DNA from: Cryptomeria japonica
Lineage: Eukaryota > Streptophyta > Pinopsida > Cupressales > Cupressaceae
Reading direction: 5' to 3'
NCBI RefSeq assembly: GCF_030272615.1
Contig: NC_081410.1
Span: 116,994,140 to 117,058,139 of the forward strand
Length of the DNA stretch: 64,000 nt
The translations under genes and the position numbers were made by a program. The notes beneath the pieces were generated by a model. The model saw only the letters and a list, made by a program, of their open reading frames with translations, searched no databases and had not been told where the DNA came from. This document shows, piece after piece, positions 23,650 to 35,469 of the stretch (positions are counted from its first letter, which is position 1; each line of letters begins with the position of its first letter).

Positions 23650-24230
23650 ATACAGAGAGAGGGAAAGAGAAATGGGGGTAAGGAGATAGAGATAGGGAGG
23701 AAGATAGAGATGGAGGAGAGGATTATGGAAAGAAGGGTAAGGAGAGGTAAAGAGAGTGGAGAGAGGGATAGGTAGAATTGGAAGGGATAAATATATAGAT
23801 AGGGAGAGAGAGAGAGAGGGAGAGAATGAGAAACAAAGAGATAAAAAGATATAAATATAGATATGTATTGATATAGGAGTAGAAAGAGATGGAGAGACAA
23901 CGAGATAGATATAGAGGAAGAGATGGAAGAAGAAATATGGAGAGATAGAGATAGAAAGGCAAAGAGATATAGAGTTCTATGAAGAGGGAGAGGGAGAGAT
24001 GAATGGATAGAGAGAGGGAGACATGTCTAGAGATAGAGGATAAAGAGGAAGGGGGAGACAAATGGATAGAGAGAGCTAGAGGGAGCTATAAATATGGAGA
24101 GATAGGGAGAGATAGATAGTTATGTAGGAATAGGGAGAGGGAGAGATAAAGATATAGATGGTGAGATAAGTGATGGAGAAATAGAGATATAAGGAAATAT
24201 AGAGAGGGTGAGAGAAAGAGGGAGTTATAT
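23650..24230 (+). repeat. ~580-bp polypurine (GA/GATA/GGGA) tract
   Basis: Almost uninterrupted purine runs with periodic single T, built of GAGA, GATA and GGGAGA motifs. Apparent minus-strand frames rich in Ser, Leu and Tyr are by-products of this composition. Confidence 0.95.
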
Positions 24231-24461
24231 AATTTTATCAACCATTATTAATATTTTTTTTAAAATATTTACACATACATACATATAAGTATGAGTCTAT
24301 AATATTAATTATAAATGACTACTATATTTAAAATTTTGATATAATATTTTATAATTTTAAATTATATATTATTATGATATATAATTTTATAATATATAAA
24401 TGATGAATAAATTTATAATATTATATATTATAAACTAATTGATAGCACTAATGTTGAGGGG
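24231..24461. other. AT-rich spacer
   Basis: Dominated by ATATAATTTTATAAT-like runs; no gene. Confidence 0.4.
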
Positions 24462-24895
24462 AGGATGGATTGCAGACCTGCACCCTGCGCTTTCAAAACT
24501 TTCAAGCAAATGTGATTGGCATGTGTAAAGCCAAACTCCACCATTTTTGCCAACATCCAGCCTACCTCTACCACCATGGGAGATTTGGAACAATGTATGG
24601 ACTTCCATAAAAGCATAAATGGCAAAAAAAAATTGCCAAATGTTGTCATTGCAACAACCCTAGTAGAGATGTATACAAAATGTGGAAGCATAGAACATGA
24701 ATGTGACTTGTCTAATAGAATGCCTAGAAGAAATGTGATCTCATGGAATGCCATGATTGCAGGATATGTGCCAATGGATTTGTTGAAAAAGCTTTTGAGA
24801 CTTTTAAGAAAATGTAATGGGCAAATGTAAAGCTTGATTCCATAGCCTTTAGTATCATCTATCTTGCCTACGCCAAAATAGGGGTTTTAGTCGCC
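24462..24895 (+). pseudogene. PPR (PLS-class) protein fragment
   Basis: The translation shows PLS-class pentatricopeptide repeats typical of plant organellar RNA-binding proteins: CVKPNSTIFANI, then VVIATTLVEMYTKCGSIEH, then MPRRNVISWNAMIAGY. Reading continues into NGFVEKAFETFKKM and VKLDSIAFSIIY only after a one-base frameshift near 24767. In-frame stops occur near 24510 and 24815. Only about four repeats remain of a gene family that normally has ten or more, so this is a truncated pseudogene. Confidence 0.85.
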
Positions 24896-26550
24896 CCTCT
24901 AAAGGCGAAGGTGATGCAAGGACTTCGCGGGGTCATAAATTTTGACTCGGTTGTCCATTTGGGCTGAAATTTGACGTGGAGGTGTATCATGAGTAGTTGA
25001 TTGGATTACCAACAAAACCTAGTTTGATTGTACCTCAGACCGATCAACTTTTTAGGGCCAAATTCCTTTGTCTAAAGCTTCAAAAAGAATTTTTTTTCTT
25101 TTGGGGGGGTTTTTAGAAAGTTGTTTTTTCAGTTATTTTTGAACTCCTAATATTTTATGAGGTTAGAAAGTTGGCAATTAGTGCCGAAATAATATTTTTT
25201 TAGATTTCTAGAAGATTTCATGACTTTTGGGATAGATTTGAAAATTTCCATAAATGACAAATTTTAGATTTTGTAAAAATCTACCCAAAAAGGAAAATTT
25301 TAGTTTGTTGTTAAAATAGGCCTTTTTTCATTGTAATGGGAGAATGGTCGGAGTTTGCAGAAGAAGAAAATTGAAGAAAATTGATCCATACTTGTGTCAT
25401 TTTGTATGCTTTCATTAATGGTATTGATTGTGTTTTAATTGGTTACATCAGAAGGTGATTGGGAGGGTCAAATAGGGTCTAAACGGATGGCCCACTATGG
25501 TGGAGCATTGTGGTTGGTTTCTTGAGTGTTTGAAGAGTTTCACTTCGGCAATAGATTTGGGCCTCATCAATGCAAGGATGATGGAATAGGGATTATTCTT
25601 GTGCTAGAGCATGTCAGGTCACATGTGGCTTTGCCTCAGTTATAAATGCAAAAATACAACAATTAAAAGAAGGCAGTCTTCCATCCAACATGTTGTCGAA
25701 AATGACGCCTCCGATGATCTAGTCAAAAGCCTACGATGTGACAACAAGTTTAATGGTTGAGATTTGCTGAATCGTCTTGCAACCCTCTCCATCATTTTCA
25801 GCCATTGATTTTAAAAAGTAGGTTGTTCATCTCATATAAGAAACACCTTCAGTGTAATAAATGAAAAATGCCTCAAAAAGAACCTCTCCATATATTTTAG
25901 ATAGATATTTTCAATATTAACATTTGCAATTAATTAGGCACTATAGGAGCTCAACACATCTATGAAAGAAAAACAAAAAGCTAAAGTAAACATAGCAAGA
26001 CAATATGGGCATTTCCATTTAGAAGATTTAATTTCATATTGGATTTGATGTGTTTTTTATTTCTATTATATAAAGTAGAAAACATGGACATGTTCTTATT
26101 TAAAAGATTTAGTTTTTACATGTTAGATTAGATTTGATTTGATTTGATTTGAATGAATGCAATTTTTAAGTAAAAGAATGTCTTAGAAGATTTTAAAACA
26201 AAAAATCTTACTATTTGTACCTCTTATGAAAATATCCCTTATTATATTCTATATAAATTATTTTTATAATCTAGATTAACGATATTGAATGTAAGGCCCA
26301 CATACCACCATATGACCTAAGCCTCGCCCCACACTAACATTCTTAGTTTAGATAACTATATATGTTGCCTGTATTCGTTAAGTAAAGTAGACATGGATAT
26401 CTAACATAATCCAGTTGTATCCATTTAAAAAATAGAAATTGTTGACTAAAATCACAGTTGAAATGAAAGCTACAGTAAAAGTCCACATAATAATGACGAA
26501 GTATTGTCTGTTGTCAGACTACACTTTCCTCTGGATTCTCAACACAATAG
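24896..26550. other. Spacer, no gene recognised
   Basis: Includes a (GATTT)n run near 26125-26155. The part adjoining the PPR fragment at 24896-25100 is less AT-rich, but I could not identify it. Confidence 0.35.
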
Positions 26551-26559
26551 CAAGTGCTG

Positions 26560-26572
26560 TTTTATTTAGATT
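26560..26572 (-). terminator. Poly(A) signal-like site of the 26.6-kb gene
   Basis: On the minus strand CTAAATAAAACAG lies about 65 bases past the stop codon, a plausible near-upstream polyadenylation element. Confidence 0.45.
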
Positions 26573-26632
26573 ACAGAGCTGAAAAAGAAAACATCAGACA
26601 TGATCTATGCATGCCAACCATGAACACAACAA

Positions 26633-27274
26633 CTAACAGAAAAACTCTGCAAAAACCCTGTCAACCATGTTGACAAAAAGAGGAGACCTGAGTCGAGAAT
26701 AATGGTAGAGAAATTCCTCAATATCCACGAAAGTTTCTGCATCCTCCATGACAATTTCCTTAAGCTTTTTCTCCAATTTAACACATGCCTCTGCTCTGTC
26801 AAGAGCAGAAACAACAGGAACTGATTGCTCTTCATTTACTTTGACCTTCTCTTCACTATTATTTCCATTTCTGATGCCCCCATGATTCAAAAAACTGCCC
26901 ACAACAACTTCTCCATCTCCTCCTCCCTTACCATTGATCTCTGTAACATGATTCTGCTCTTCATGTATGATCAGAGCTTGACATAAATTGTTATCATCAT
27001 GGTTGTTTTCTCTGAAGCTCCCCTGTACCTTGGGCTTCCCACATGTAAGAAAGGAAGAAGACTTGGGGTGAAGCCTCTGGTAATCCCCAAACAGAAAACT
27101 TCTAAGAGTTGCCACAGTTCTGTGACGCAGAAGCTGAAGCTGCTTAACTGACCCACAGTATATTATACGGAGTAGCATTTCTATATAGACTGAAACTGTT
27201 TGAGCCTTTACAAGAGCTGGAATAGTTCTTCTGCATCCACCCACAGAAGAAAAATCAAAATCAAAATCATTCAC
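26633..27274 (-). CDS. Small plant protein with OVATE-like C-terminus
   Basis: An open frame of 213 codons. The N-terminal part contains RRTIPALVKAQTVSVYIEM and a basic stretch (KQLQLLRHRTVATLRSFLFG); the middle is low-complexity, with Asn/Gly/Glu. The last ~55 residues (KLKEIVMEDAETFVDIEEFL.. to VDRVFAEFF) resemble the helical end of OVATE/DUF623 proteins, though not closely enough for a firm assignment. The first 32 codons may be partly intronic: a TGCAG acceptor lies near 27235 and a GTAAGT donor near 27320 (minus strand), and an internal ATG at 27178 would give 181 residues. Codons are undamaged, and a poly(A) signal follows. This is the only apparently intact host-type gene in the window. 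Confidence 0.6.
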   Translation of the reverse strand: MNDFDFDFSSVGGCRRTIPALVKAQTVSVYIEMLLRIIYCGSVKQLQLLRHRTVATLRSFLFGDYQRLHPKSSSFLTCGKPKVQGSFRENNHDDNNLCQALIIHEEQNHVTEINGKGGGDGEVVVGSFLNHGGIRNGNNSEEKVKVNEEQSVPVVSALDRAEACVKLEKKLKEIVMEDAETFVDIEEFLYHYSRLRSPLFVNMVDRVFAEFFC

Positions 27275-27352
27275 ATAATCTTACATTCCTAAAAACACAG
27301 TAAAAGAGGTAAGGTACTTACAAACTTGTGATTTACTATATATGGAATCTTT

Positions 27353-27963
27353 TCTATCATTCTATGATGGAACACAGAGTGTGACAAAAAATATTGATGC
27401 AAAAAACTCTTACGCTGTCTTATCCAGAAACAATAACAACAACTACAGATGTAAATAAAGACCCCCTAAACATGCTCTAACAGGCAGCCCCAGAATGATA
27501 GATCATTCTGATAATGGATCGCCGAGTATGACATGAAATATTGATACAAAACACTCTTACATGAAATATTGATGCAAAAAGCTCTTACGCTGTCTTATCC
27601 AGAAACAATAGCAATAGCAACAGATGTAAATATAGGCTTCTTAAACATGCTCTAGCAAACTGCTGCAAAATGCTTCTCTATCATTCTGAAGATGGATAAC
27701 AAAGTCTGACATGAAATATTGATGCAAAAAACCTTATGCTGTCCAATTCAGAAATAATAGCAATATCCACATATGTAAACAAAGACCCCCTAAACGTGCT
27801 CTAACAGACAGTCACAGAATGCTTCTCTATCATTCTGATAACAGATCACCAAGTATAACATAAAATTTTGATGCAAAAAACTCTTACACTATCTACTCCA
27901 TAAACCATATCAATAACCACAATTGTAAAGAGCCCCCCTAAACGTGCTCCAGCAGGCAGCCAC
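27353..27963. repeat. ~150-bp minisatellite, four copies
   Basis: Four diverged units begin near 27353, 27506, 27681 and 27832. Each contains ATTGATGCAAAAAACTCTTA, then AGATGTAAATAAAGA, then CCCCCTAAACRTGCTC. The second unit has an extra short internal duplication. The array lies directly upstream of the gene at 26633-27274, so it falls in its promoter or 5' transcribed region. Confidence 0.88.
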
Positions 27964-29712
27964 CTTTCTTTCAACGTAAATCTCTCGTGTTGAAGACCAA
28001 ACTCCAACTGTCTAAGCAAGACATATCTCAACTCCAACCTAACTCAAAGAAAATGATAAGAGTTGTTGGATTTCAGTTCTGTTTCTTCTGCTGTACACTA
28101 TATACACCTGAAGTTTCCTCCTTCCAATGAATTCATTGACCAGCTTGCTTTTTTTTCCCACTTAGTTGTTGTGGGTCCTTATCTGATCCCACTGTCATAT
28201 CACTCAAAATTGATCTCTGCAAAAAGGCTTCCCAAAAAAATTCTATGCTAGTAAAATAAAGTTGTGTTCTACCTCCTCTCAGGCAAAAAGGACCAGAGTC
28301 CTCTCTTACACTGACAAAATGCAGGAGTATTTGTATATGATGATTATATCTAAAATTCGTCCAAGAGGCAAAACAAGCAAAGGAAAAGTGATACAGTGTT
28401 TGAGAGGCAGTTTTTTTTTTCTAATGGATGGGAGGGCTTATAAAAAAATTAACTTAAAAATCCACTACCCATTGTCGGTTGTTATTAGATTTGAGGGTAA
28501 AAGAAAAACACAGTGCATATCAGATTCCTAGTTATCAGTAAAACCTACTACACCTATAACAAAAACATACGCAACATGTGCAGAAGACAAAACTTAGATT
28601 GAAAGAGATTGAAAGGGAAGACTTCAATTATATATTTGAAAATAGGAGATTAAAGAATCAATACTTTACAATGGGTCCCAAGGAATCTTCTTCCTTGGGA
28701 ACTTACTATCCTTAATCTCAGCAATCAATGACTCTCCTACTATTTGACCACATTATTTGTACACAACTGTAAGGAAAACTTATCACATATCTCAAGGTTG
28801 GATATAAGCTTCTAGGTCAAATATGTATTACATCAAATGACTTTCATCATTTTGAGGTGAGTTACTTCTCCAACATGTTAATTATTGTCTTACATTTTCC
28901 TCTTTGAATAGCGGTCCTATATTATAATTTTAAGATAGGTCTATCCATTAGATCTAATAATGTGATTGTTCTAAGGATGCTACTGTGGATTCCAACTACA
29001 TGTACTTGTTCTTAGAATGTGTTGGATGATTGAAATCTTATTAAATCAATATTTATCATTAATTGAAATAGATATTTAAAAATATTAGACTAACTAATAA
29101 GTTGATAATATGAAATTCAATTTGAAGAATACAAATTGTTGCACCTCTTCTTCAAACTTTGGATATAAACTAGGTAAAGCCTTTGGTCAATACATGAATA
29201 AATCGAAACTTCTATGATATACCAAAACATAAGTAAATGATCTCCTAAAACTTGCATTGTAACATGTGGTTCTAAATGTCAAGTAATTTGCTCTCAACAA
29301 TACCACTAGTCTCAATCTACTTCAAAAGACATGCTTGGTATGGTCCTTAATGTGCTTTTAACACCCATACATTGTCTAACAAACTCTATAGTAATGATCC
29401 AACTTATAAACACATATAAAAACAAAATAAAGAAAAACTATTTTTTAGTGAAGCAAGATTCCTTATTAGCCTACGATGCTTCTTTTTTATCAAACACCCT
29501 AGGTAACTGCCTTCTTGAAGATCTACAATTAGAAAAACATAGTGGTTGACCTTTATGGGTATTGATTAGGTTGGTTCTTCTTCAAACCTATTTCTCGCTA
29601 GATAGTCCCTTTAACAACTCTTTGTATTTTATAATGTGTTCAATTTCTCATCTTTTAGAGTATTTGTGCCCTTGAATCTAGATTTTCTTATTTAAGAGCT
29701 TCTTCCTCTACT
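27964..29712. other. Spacer, no gene recognised
   Basis: Moderately AT-rich. A few frames of 60-90 codons (for example 28262-28531 and 29331-29549) have no recognisable domain and no supporting context. Confidence 0.35.
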
Positions 29713-30650
29713 TGTAGACACCTAAATCTATCCATACCCAACTACACTTAATGTTAACCTATCCTAAGCATTAATTGAATAAATATTTATTATTTATTTA
29801 ATTAATTTATCCCCCTTTAACCCGCCCTATCCTAGCCATTAACTAAATAAATATTTATTATTTATTAAAATAATTTATCCTTCACCTTTTACCCCCCCCC
29901 CCCCCCCATCCTAGCCATTAGTTAAATAAATATTTATTATCTAATTAATCAATTTATCATTCATTTGTATTACTTAATTCTTATCCATCTAATCCTAGCC
30001 ATTAGATTCACTCACATGGATCACAATCTAAATTTGTCATCACATGACAAGTGTCCCTCTAACATGTCTAACTAAGATCCTTTCTAGTTTCACTAAACCT
30101 AGACACTTGTCCAAAGTCAAACTAACTTTGTATCTCATCCATCTAGTCCATACTACATCTCCAAATCCTAGCCATCTACATAAGGATATTTCCCTAACAC
30201 TAATCCTAAGTATAGCTCTTAACACTTGTCATAGGACTATAAATTTGATCCAAAACACTAATCATAATTCAATCATATCCATTCATTATACAATATATCT
30301 TGGCCCTTGATTTCATTATTGAAAAAATTATAAGTAAGATGCCTCTCCCCATATTTACATCTCTTAGATCATCTTAGCCTTATGTTTTGAATTTCTATCT
30401 AATCTTTCATTATTATATCCTCGCCACATTATTATTCTACTTGTTTGACCTCCAACCATATCAAGACTATCATCATGTTATTGGTTTCATAAGCAACCAC
30501 ATTTCTACATCAAAGAAGAAAATCAAGTGGAGCTAGCATGCTCTCTACTTCAGCTCAATCTGAGGAGAAAGAAGAATTCTAGGTGAAGGTATTGTGTGTA
30601 CTACATTATCTTCTATGTTATTTACCTTCAATATTTTCTTGTCTTCATTA
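29713..30650 (+). mobile_element. Ty3/gypsy-type LTR, solo or truncated
   Basis: Begins TGTAGACACC, as do the LTRs at 37198 and (minus strand) 50164. Three related units of roughly 80-110 bp at 29745-29965 each contain TCCTARCCATTA then AAATAAATATTTATTATT, and a 17-C run lies near 29890. The right end is uncertain: GAGGAGAAAGAAGAATTCTAGGTGAAGG near 30560 matches an internal part of the 37.2-40.6 kb LTR. Confidence 0.55.
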
Positions 30651-31437
30651 TATAATACCTAATGGGACTCATATCCATGCTTAATCCTTGATTTTGAAGG
30701 TTTTCTTGACTCCATCTTGCTTGTTTTTTCCTTCTTTTGTGCAAAAAAAAATTGGCTAACTTTTGCAAGTAAACTTGGAGACAAAACTCTACGAATTTTT
30801 AAAATTTCATCATAACTTTCAATAGCATAGAAAATCTTCCACAAAGTTTTTATTGAAGGTTGGAGATCATCTTAGGAGGATACAATAAAAAATAAGCTTC
30901 AAATCACTAATATTCAATGAGTTATAATAAGTGTAAGATTGTTTATAAATCTAATTTTTTGGTCACATATCAACAGATTTTTGTGTATATTTGTACATTT
31001 CTACAAATACCTTTAAATGTTAATTATGGTTTGTTCTTTATATTTTTATTTTTGAGGTAAAAATGTAGACAAAAAGTTTAGATCTTTGTTGACTAGAGTT
31101 TTTCATAAATATGTTTTTTAGGGCACAAATCAAGGAATTTTTTTAGATATTTTTACATTTTTGGAAATGTCTCAAAAAAATAGTAGGGGAGACCAAAAAT
31201 ATTACAAAATAATGAGATCTAATTTGACTATATAAAAAGCAAAAAAAGATGAATTTGTATTCTTGTGATGAGCATATCTTTTATTTACCTCTATTTTTTG
31301 GCATCGTAGTATTAGTGACTACTATTCGTAGGAGGTTATATTATCATTTATAATCCATTTTATTGCATTCATATTCATTTGTCCAAGACCTTTGTGAAAC
31401 TCCTAACACATTTGTGTTGCAACTACGATTGTGCAAG
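30651..31437. other. AT-rich spacer
   Basis: No supported gene or repeat terminus. Confidence 0.35.
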
Positions 31438-31445
31438 CTATTATC

Positions 31446-32006
31446 TTTTTTTTTATCACTAACGAATTTTTAACCTGGTTCAATCGCCAGGTGAGGCCAC
31501 AAACCGAGGGGCCTCATCCCCGAATTCATATGAGAGATATGAACACCTCTATGCATTAGGCCTGTCCTCTTTGACCTATCTCTCAACTATCCTTATCTCT
31601 CCATATAGTCTCCTTATATCTCCTGCTCCTTATCTCTCCACATCAACACTCCTTATGCCTCCCCTCCTTATCACTCGATAGGCCAATCATATCAATCCAC
31701 CCTGGTCTTCCACTAGCAAGATTGTGTCAAAGAAACCATGGGCATTAACACCCATGCGGAGTGTCTCCACAACTGAACAGCCAATCAACCGTGTACAGGG
31801 GCATGTCGAATCGTTAGCGAGGGTATGAACACCAACAAACCGAGCAAAGCCAGTGATGGTCAAGTTATACCAGCATTAACACCAACACCTACCACCAACC
31901 GCCGCACACACCTGAGCAGGGAAAGACCTGCAAGAAATCAAACACATGACCTTCTGCATCAACGCGGATTCCAACTATCATTGCATTGTGGGGTTAACCC
32001 TCCAAA
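31446..32006 (-). mobile_element. SINE-like retroposon, TSD CTATTATC
   Basis: The segment is flanked by CTATTATC at 31438-31445 and 32007-32014. On the minus strand it ends in an A-rich tail (GATAAAAAAAAAGA). Near its 5' end it has a tRNA-like promoter region, with GATGCAGAAGGTCATG followed by GTGTTTGATTTC, a degenerate pol III B box. These are the marks of a tRNA-derived SINE mobilised by LINE machinery. At 561 bp it is long for a SINE, and the A box is unclear. Confidence 0.55.
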
Positions 32007-32060
32007 CTATTATCATTTGCCTAGTCTTAATGATATATCACTTTTTTAATGTTATGTAAG

Positions 32061-33643
32061 GGTTGGCCTATTCATGGGCCTTCCTGGGTTCATCTAGTGG
32101 GATTCAAGCATAAGGATGTGATTTGGGAAAAGCTCGAGGAAGGTTGTGTAAAGATAAATTTTGATGGGGCATCAAAAGGCAAATCAAGACCATCCTATGT
32201 TAGATACATTGCTCATGACTAGAATGGGAATATTTTAGCCTTAGGCATGAAGAAGTTGGCCAATGCGATAAATAATGAAGTTGAAGCATAAGTCAGTTTG
32301 CAAGCAGTAAACATGCCAAGAAAACACTCGATATCGAAGCTCCATTTAGAGGGAGACTCTTAAGTGATTATAAGTGTAATCATTAAAAGGGAAGCTCAAG
32401 AGTGAAAGCTAAATAAATTTATTATAATCATTAGAAATAATTTGTCATCATTTGTAAATTTTAAAATATCTCATACGAGGAGAGAAGGGAATGAGGTGGC
32501 AGCCATCCTACGTAAATGGGTGTCCACATTTAATGTGAATGAGGCAAATGATATTTGGGAGGATTTTAGAGCAATAAATTTGGAGGAGGATGTACATGAG
32601 TTGCAATCATTTATAGTGATCATGATATATATATATAAAGGAAATGAGCCCTCAATAATCCTTAGTCAGCGGTGTTAGTGTTAAACATGAATTTGAGAGC
32701 TTGTAGTGTGTGGAAGGGGTCACAAGGATGGAAGCCAATTTCACCTTGAGAATGAAGAAGCAGCAATTAGCATTCTTGGGAAAAAAAATTGAAGAAAGAT
32801 AAGGAATGTCTTCAAAATCAAAGACCTAATGTTTTTGCAAATAATTGATATGATTTTGGGGAAAGAATTTATGAAATTGGAGTATAGATATCGCACAAAC
32901 ATTGATATTGCCTCCTTATTTTTAGCATGGTGTCTAGAGTTGGGTAATAAAGATGATGTGTATTGGGCCATGAGTGAATGTGTGAGGGATGAATGGACCT
33001 ATGACATAGGCACTTTTATAACAATGGCCAAACTTGGTGAAGGATTCATTTCTCGTGGGGGCAATTATCTTCATGTGGTAGAGTTTTCACCACCACCATG
33101 ACCTTTCCTTCAATAGAGTGCTTCTTGTGATAAAGAAGATAGATGTGTGGAAGCCCAAGTGGGTTGGGATTTTCTTAAAAAGCACCTGTGAAACAAAATG
33201 AAAATCTAGGTAGTTGCTAGTCCAAAGGAGAAGAACATCACAAAAAATGTCTAAAGTTCAATAAAGATGATTGTTGGATGGGAGAGTGGAAGAAAACCCA
33301 AAAGAAGAATAAACCAGTATGATAATTTTGTGTTGTTACATAGTTGTTTTTTATTGCGAAGCATAGTAGTAAACAATATTTTTTGTATTTTTGTAAGTAT
33401 AGGGTTTCAAATATAGTAGAACATTTTAATGGACATAAATGTATGATATAAATGTATAATTTGTAACTATTGTGAGTAGCTTGAGCTGGTTGGGATGTAG
33501 GAAAAGATGTAATTTATGGCTCCATGGAAGATTTTAATTGCCAGATCAATGGTTTACACTACAAGCCTTTATAAATTTTGTATATTTTTTGAAATGAATA
33601 TAATACAACCTTTCACCAATAATTTTTTTTTTTTTTAAAAGGC
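32061..33643 (+). mobile_element. 5'-truncated LINE (RNase H end), TSD TATGTAAG
   Basis: TATGTAAG occurs at 32053-32060 and at 33644-33651. The coding remnant starts inside a plant LINE RNase H: KINFDGAS, NNEVEA, LHLEGDS and HTRREGNEVA, with in-frame stops. An open block at 32829-33101 follows. Homologous RNase H plus downstream block occur in the LINE at 37824-39566, in the opposite orientation. The 3' part is AT-rich and ends in a T-run and AAAA rather than a clean poly(A). Confidence 0.68.
32829..33101 (+). pseudogene. Conserved C-terminal block downstream of LINE RNase H
   Basis: Encodes FLQIIDMILGKEFMKLEYRY.. and continues through SLFLAWCLELGNKDDVYWAM. The same block occurs in the other LINE (38334-38642, minus strand: LFLQIIETLLGEEYF.., VAWGLQFGTNEEVVWVA). 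Its preservation in two diverged copies suggests a genuine domain after RNase H in this LINE family. I do not recognise the domain. Confidence 0.5.
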
Positions 33644-33732
33644 TATGTAAGAAACCTCAACACCCATCCCACATTTTTTGTGGATTTTTAAAGCTCGTGG
33701 GGTAAAATAAAGAGCTATAATTATGATGTTTT

Positions 33733-34194
33733 TGTGGGTGTAGGTGTTTAACTAACAAGATCTTTATTTTCCCTTAGTCACAAGTTTTTCCTACACTTTT
33801 ATTAAGCTTGATTAGGTTAGTAAAGTGAGTTAATAGGAGGTTAGTTGTTGAGGCGAACTCATCCTTAGAGGGTGGAATATTTACTATTTGATCACTTTAT
33901 TTAATATTGGTAGTCACATCCTATTGGTTGGATTTTCCATCTCCATTTGCACCCTAGTTCTATATAAACTCAATACCTAGCTTGTATTTGACAATTTATT
34001 TCATTCTAGTCTTGAGATACTCTTGCATAGATTCGAGATACTTTTGCATTGTTATTAGCAATCATTCTTTTATTGGTTTTCTTTTAAGCTCCTAATACAA
34101 TCTAGTCTGTAATTGCTTTATTTCATTTATAACTTTATAGCTTATCTTTCTCATAGAAAGATCTTGGTTATGCAAATGTTTCAAATTTTTAACA
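33733..34194 (+). repeat. Left LTR of the old copia element
   Basis: TGTGGGTGTAGG..TTTTTAACA, with TATATAAACTC at about 33960 as a TATA box. Its end is fixed by the following PBS and by alignment with the right LTR. Confidence 0.7.
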
Positions 34195-34206
34195 TGGAAT
34201 CAAAGC
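34195..34206 (+). promoter_or_regulatory. Primer binding site
   Basis: TGGAATCAAAGC directly after the LTR is a two-mismatch form of TGGTATCAGAGC. Confidence 0.75.
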
Positions 34207-35464
34207 TCTCATTTTGAAATTTTTGAGTACTTGGATTATTAATTAAGATATTGGAGTTTTTCCATGATTCTTGGAATTCTTGTATGCTCTTCTCTTGTGT
34301 TTTCATATGATCTTGAGAATCAAAAAGGGTTTGCAAAGATCACTTAATCCTATATTTGCTTGTGTATTTTTGGATAGATTTGTTGATTTAAACAATTTGA
34401 ACCATAGTAGCAACATATTTATCTATCTCGTTGCATTCAAGAGGCCCAAGAAAGTCAAATTTGGCTTTGTTTCAGTCAATTTGGCCTTTGTATGAAACAA
34501 TAGTGAACAAGGGTTTGAAGATTAGATTTGGCAAACATTTTTTTATTGGAGCATTTTTTACTACAAAAGACCTTTCCATTGTGTTCAAGGGGATGGATAG
34601 ACAAATTTTAACTAAAAATTTATCCACTTTTGGTGCCAAGAGAATTAGAGGCAAAAAAGAATATGCTTTGAGGGTCATCAACCCCTAAAGCAAAGTTCAT
34701 ATGATGTTTCTTTAAAAAAATTGTAAAAAAAATTAAAATATTTAAGTGCTAGAAATAATGGTGAGTGTTTTTTTATATAGGCTCATAAGCCTTGTATACA
34801 GCACTATTGGCCCAACCACTCAAACTGCTCACTAGCCCTAGAGAGGCACCCAATGTTGATAGTCTACAAAATCCTCTCTAATTGTGTCAACATTTTTTGT
34901 AAACATTAATCGCTCCACTTGGTCACTAGTAGCTCTACCACACTTGTGACCTCACCATCACAAACCATTGACTCAAATGATTAACTATCACCCAAGCACC
35001 ACTAGAGGGCTACCTGTACCCTTTGAATAGGCCAAATTGGGCCGTTTTTAAATTTTACTTAAATTTTAACATAGGTGTCATTTTTTTGTGAATGAGATAT
35101 CAATAGAAATTTGGAGATGAGCATTTTTCATCCACAAAGATCTTGATTCACAATTTTGCCAATTTTTTGGCTCAATATTGTAGGTTGAAGCAATTTATTA
35201 TCTTTTTTCTTCAAATGCTATAACTTTTTCTTTTTTTCTAAAGCTCCATTTTTTGCAAATGAATAGGAGTTGGGAAGGTATTGAAGAGAAATAGGCAACC
35301 ATAACATGATTTTTTGTAGATTTTGTCTTTGGTTCATTTTAAGCAAAAGTTATGATTTTGGCTATTATGGACCTTTTGAGCCTTGCAATATAGTATAAAC
35401 CTTGTAAACACATTAGTTATAAAGTTCCAACATTGTAATATTTTGGGGTGAAGCTTTTGGAATC
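34207..35464 (+). other. Leader/5' internal region of the old copia element
   Basis: Short frames only (34271-34495 and 34431-34688). Position implies leader and gag N-terminus, but I cannot match it to a domain. Confidence 0.35.
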
Positions 35465-35469
35465 TTATA

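Noticed and set aside
23634-24061. Ser/Leu/Tyr-rich minus-strand frames resembling membrane segments
   Set aside because: Translation of a polypyrimidine simple repeat.
24428-24754. 108-codon minus-strand frame
   Set aside because: Antisense shadow of the PPR fragment, whose plus-strand translation has clear repeat motifs.
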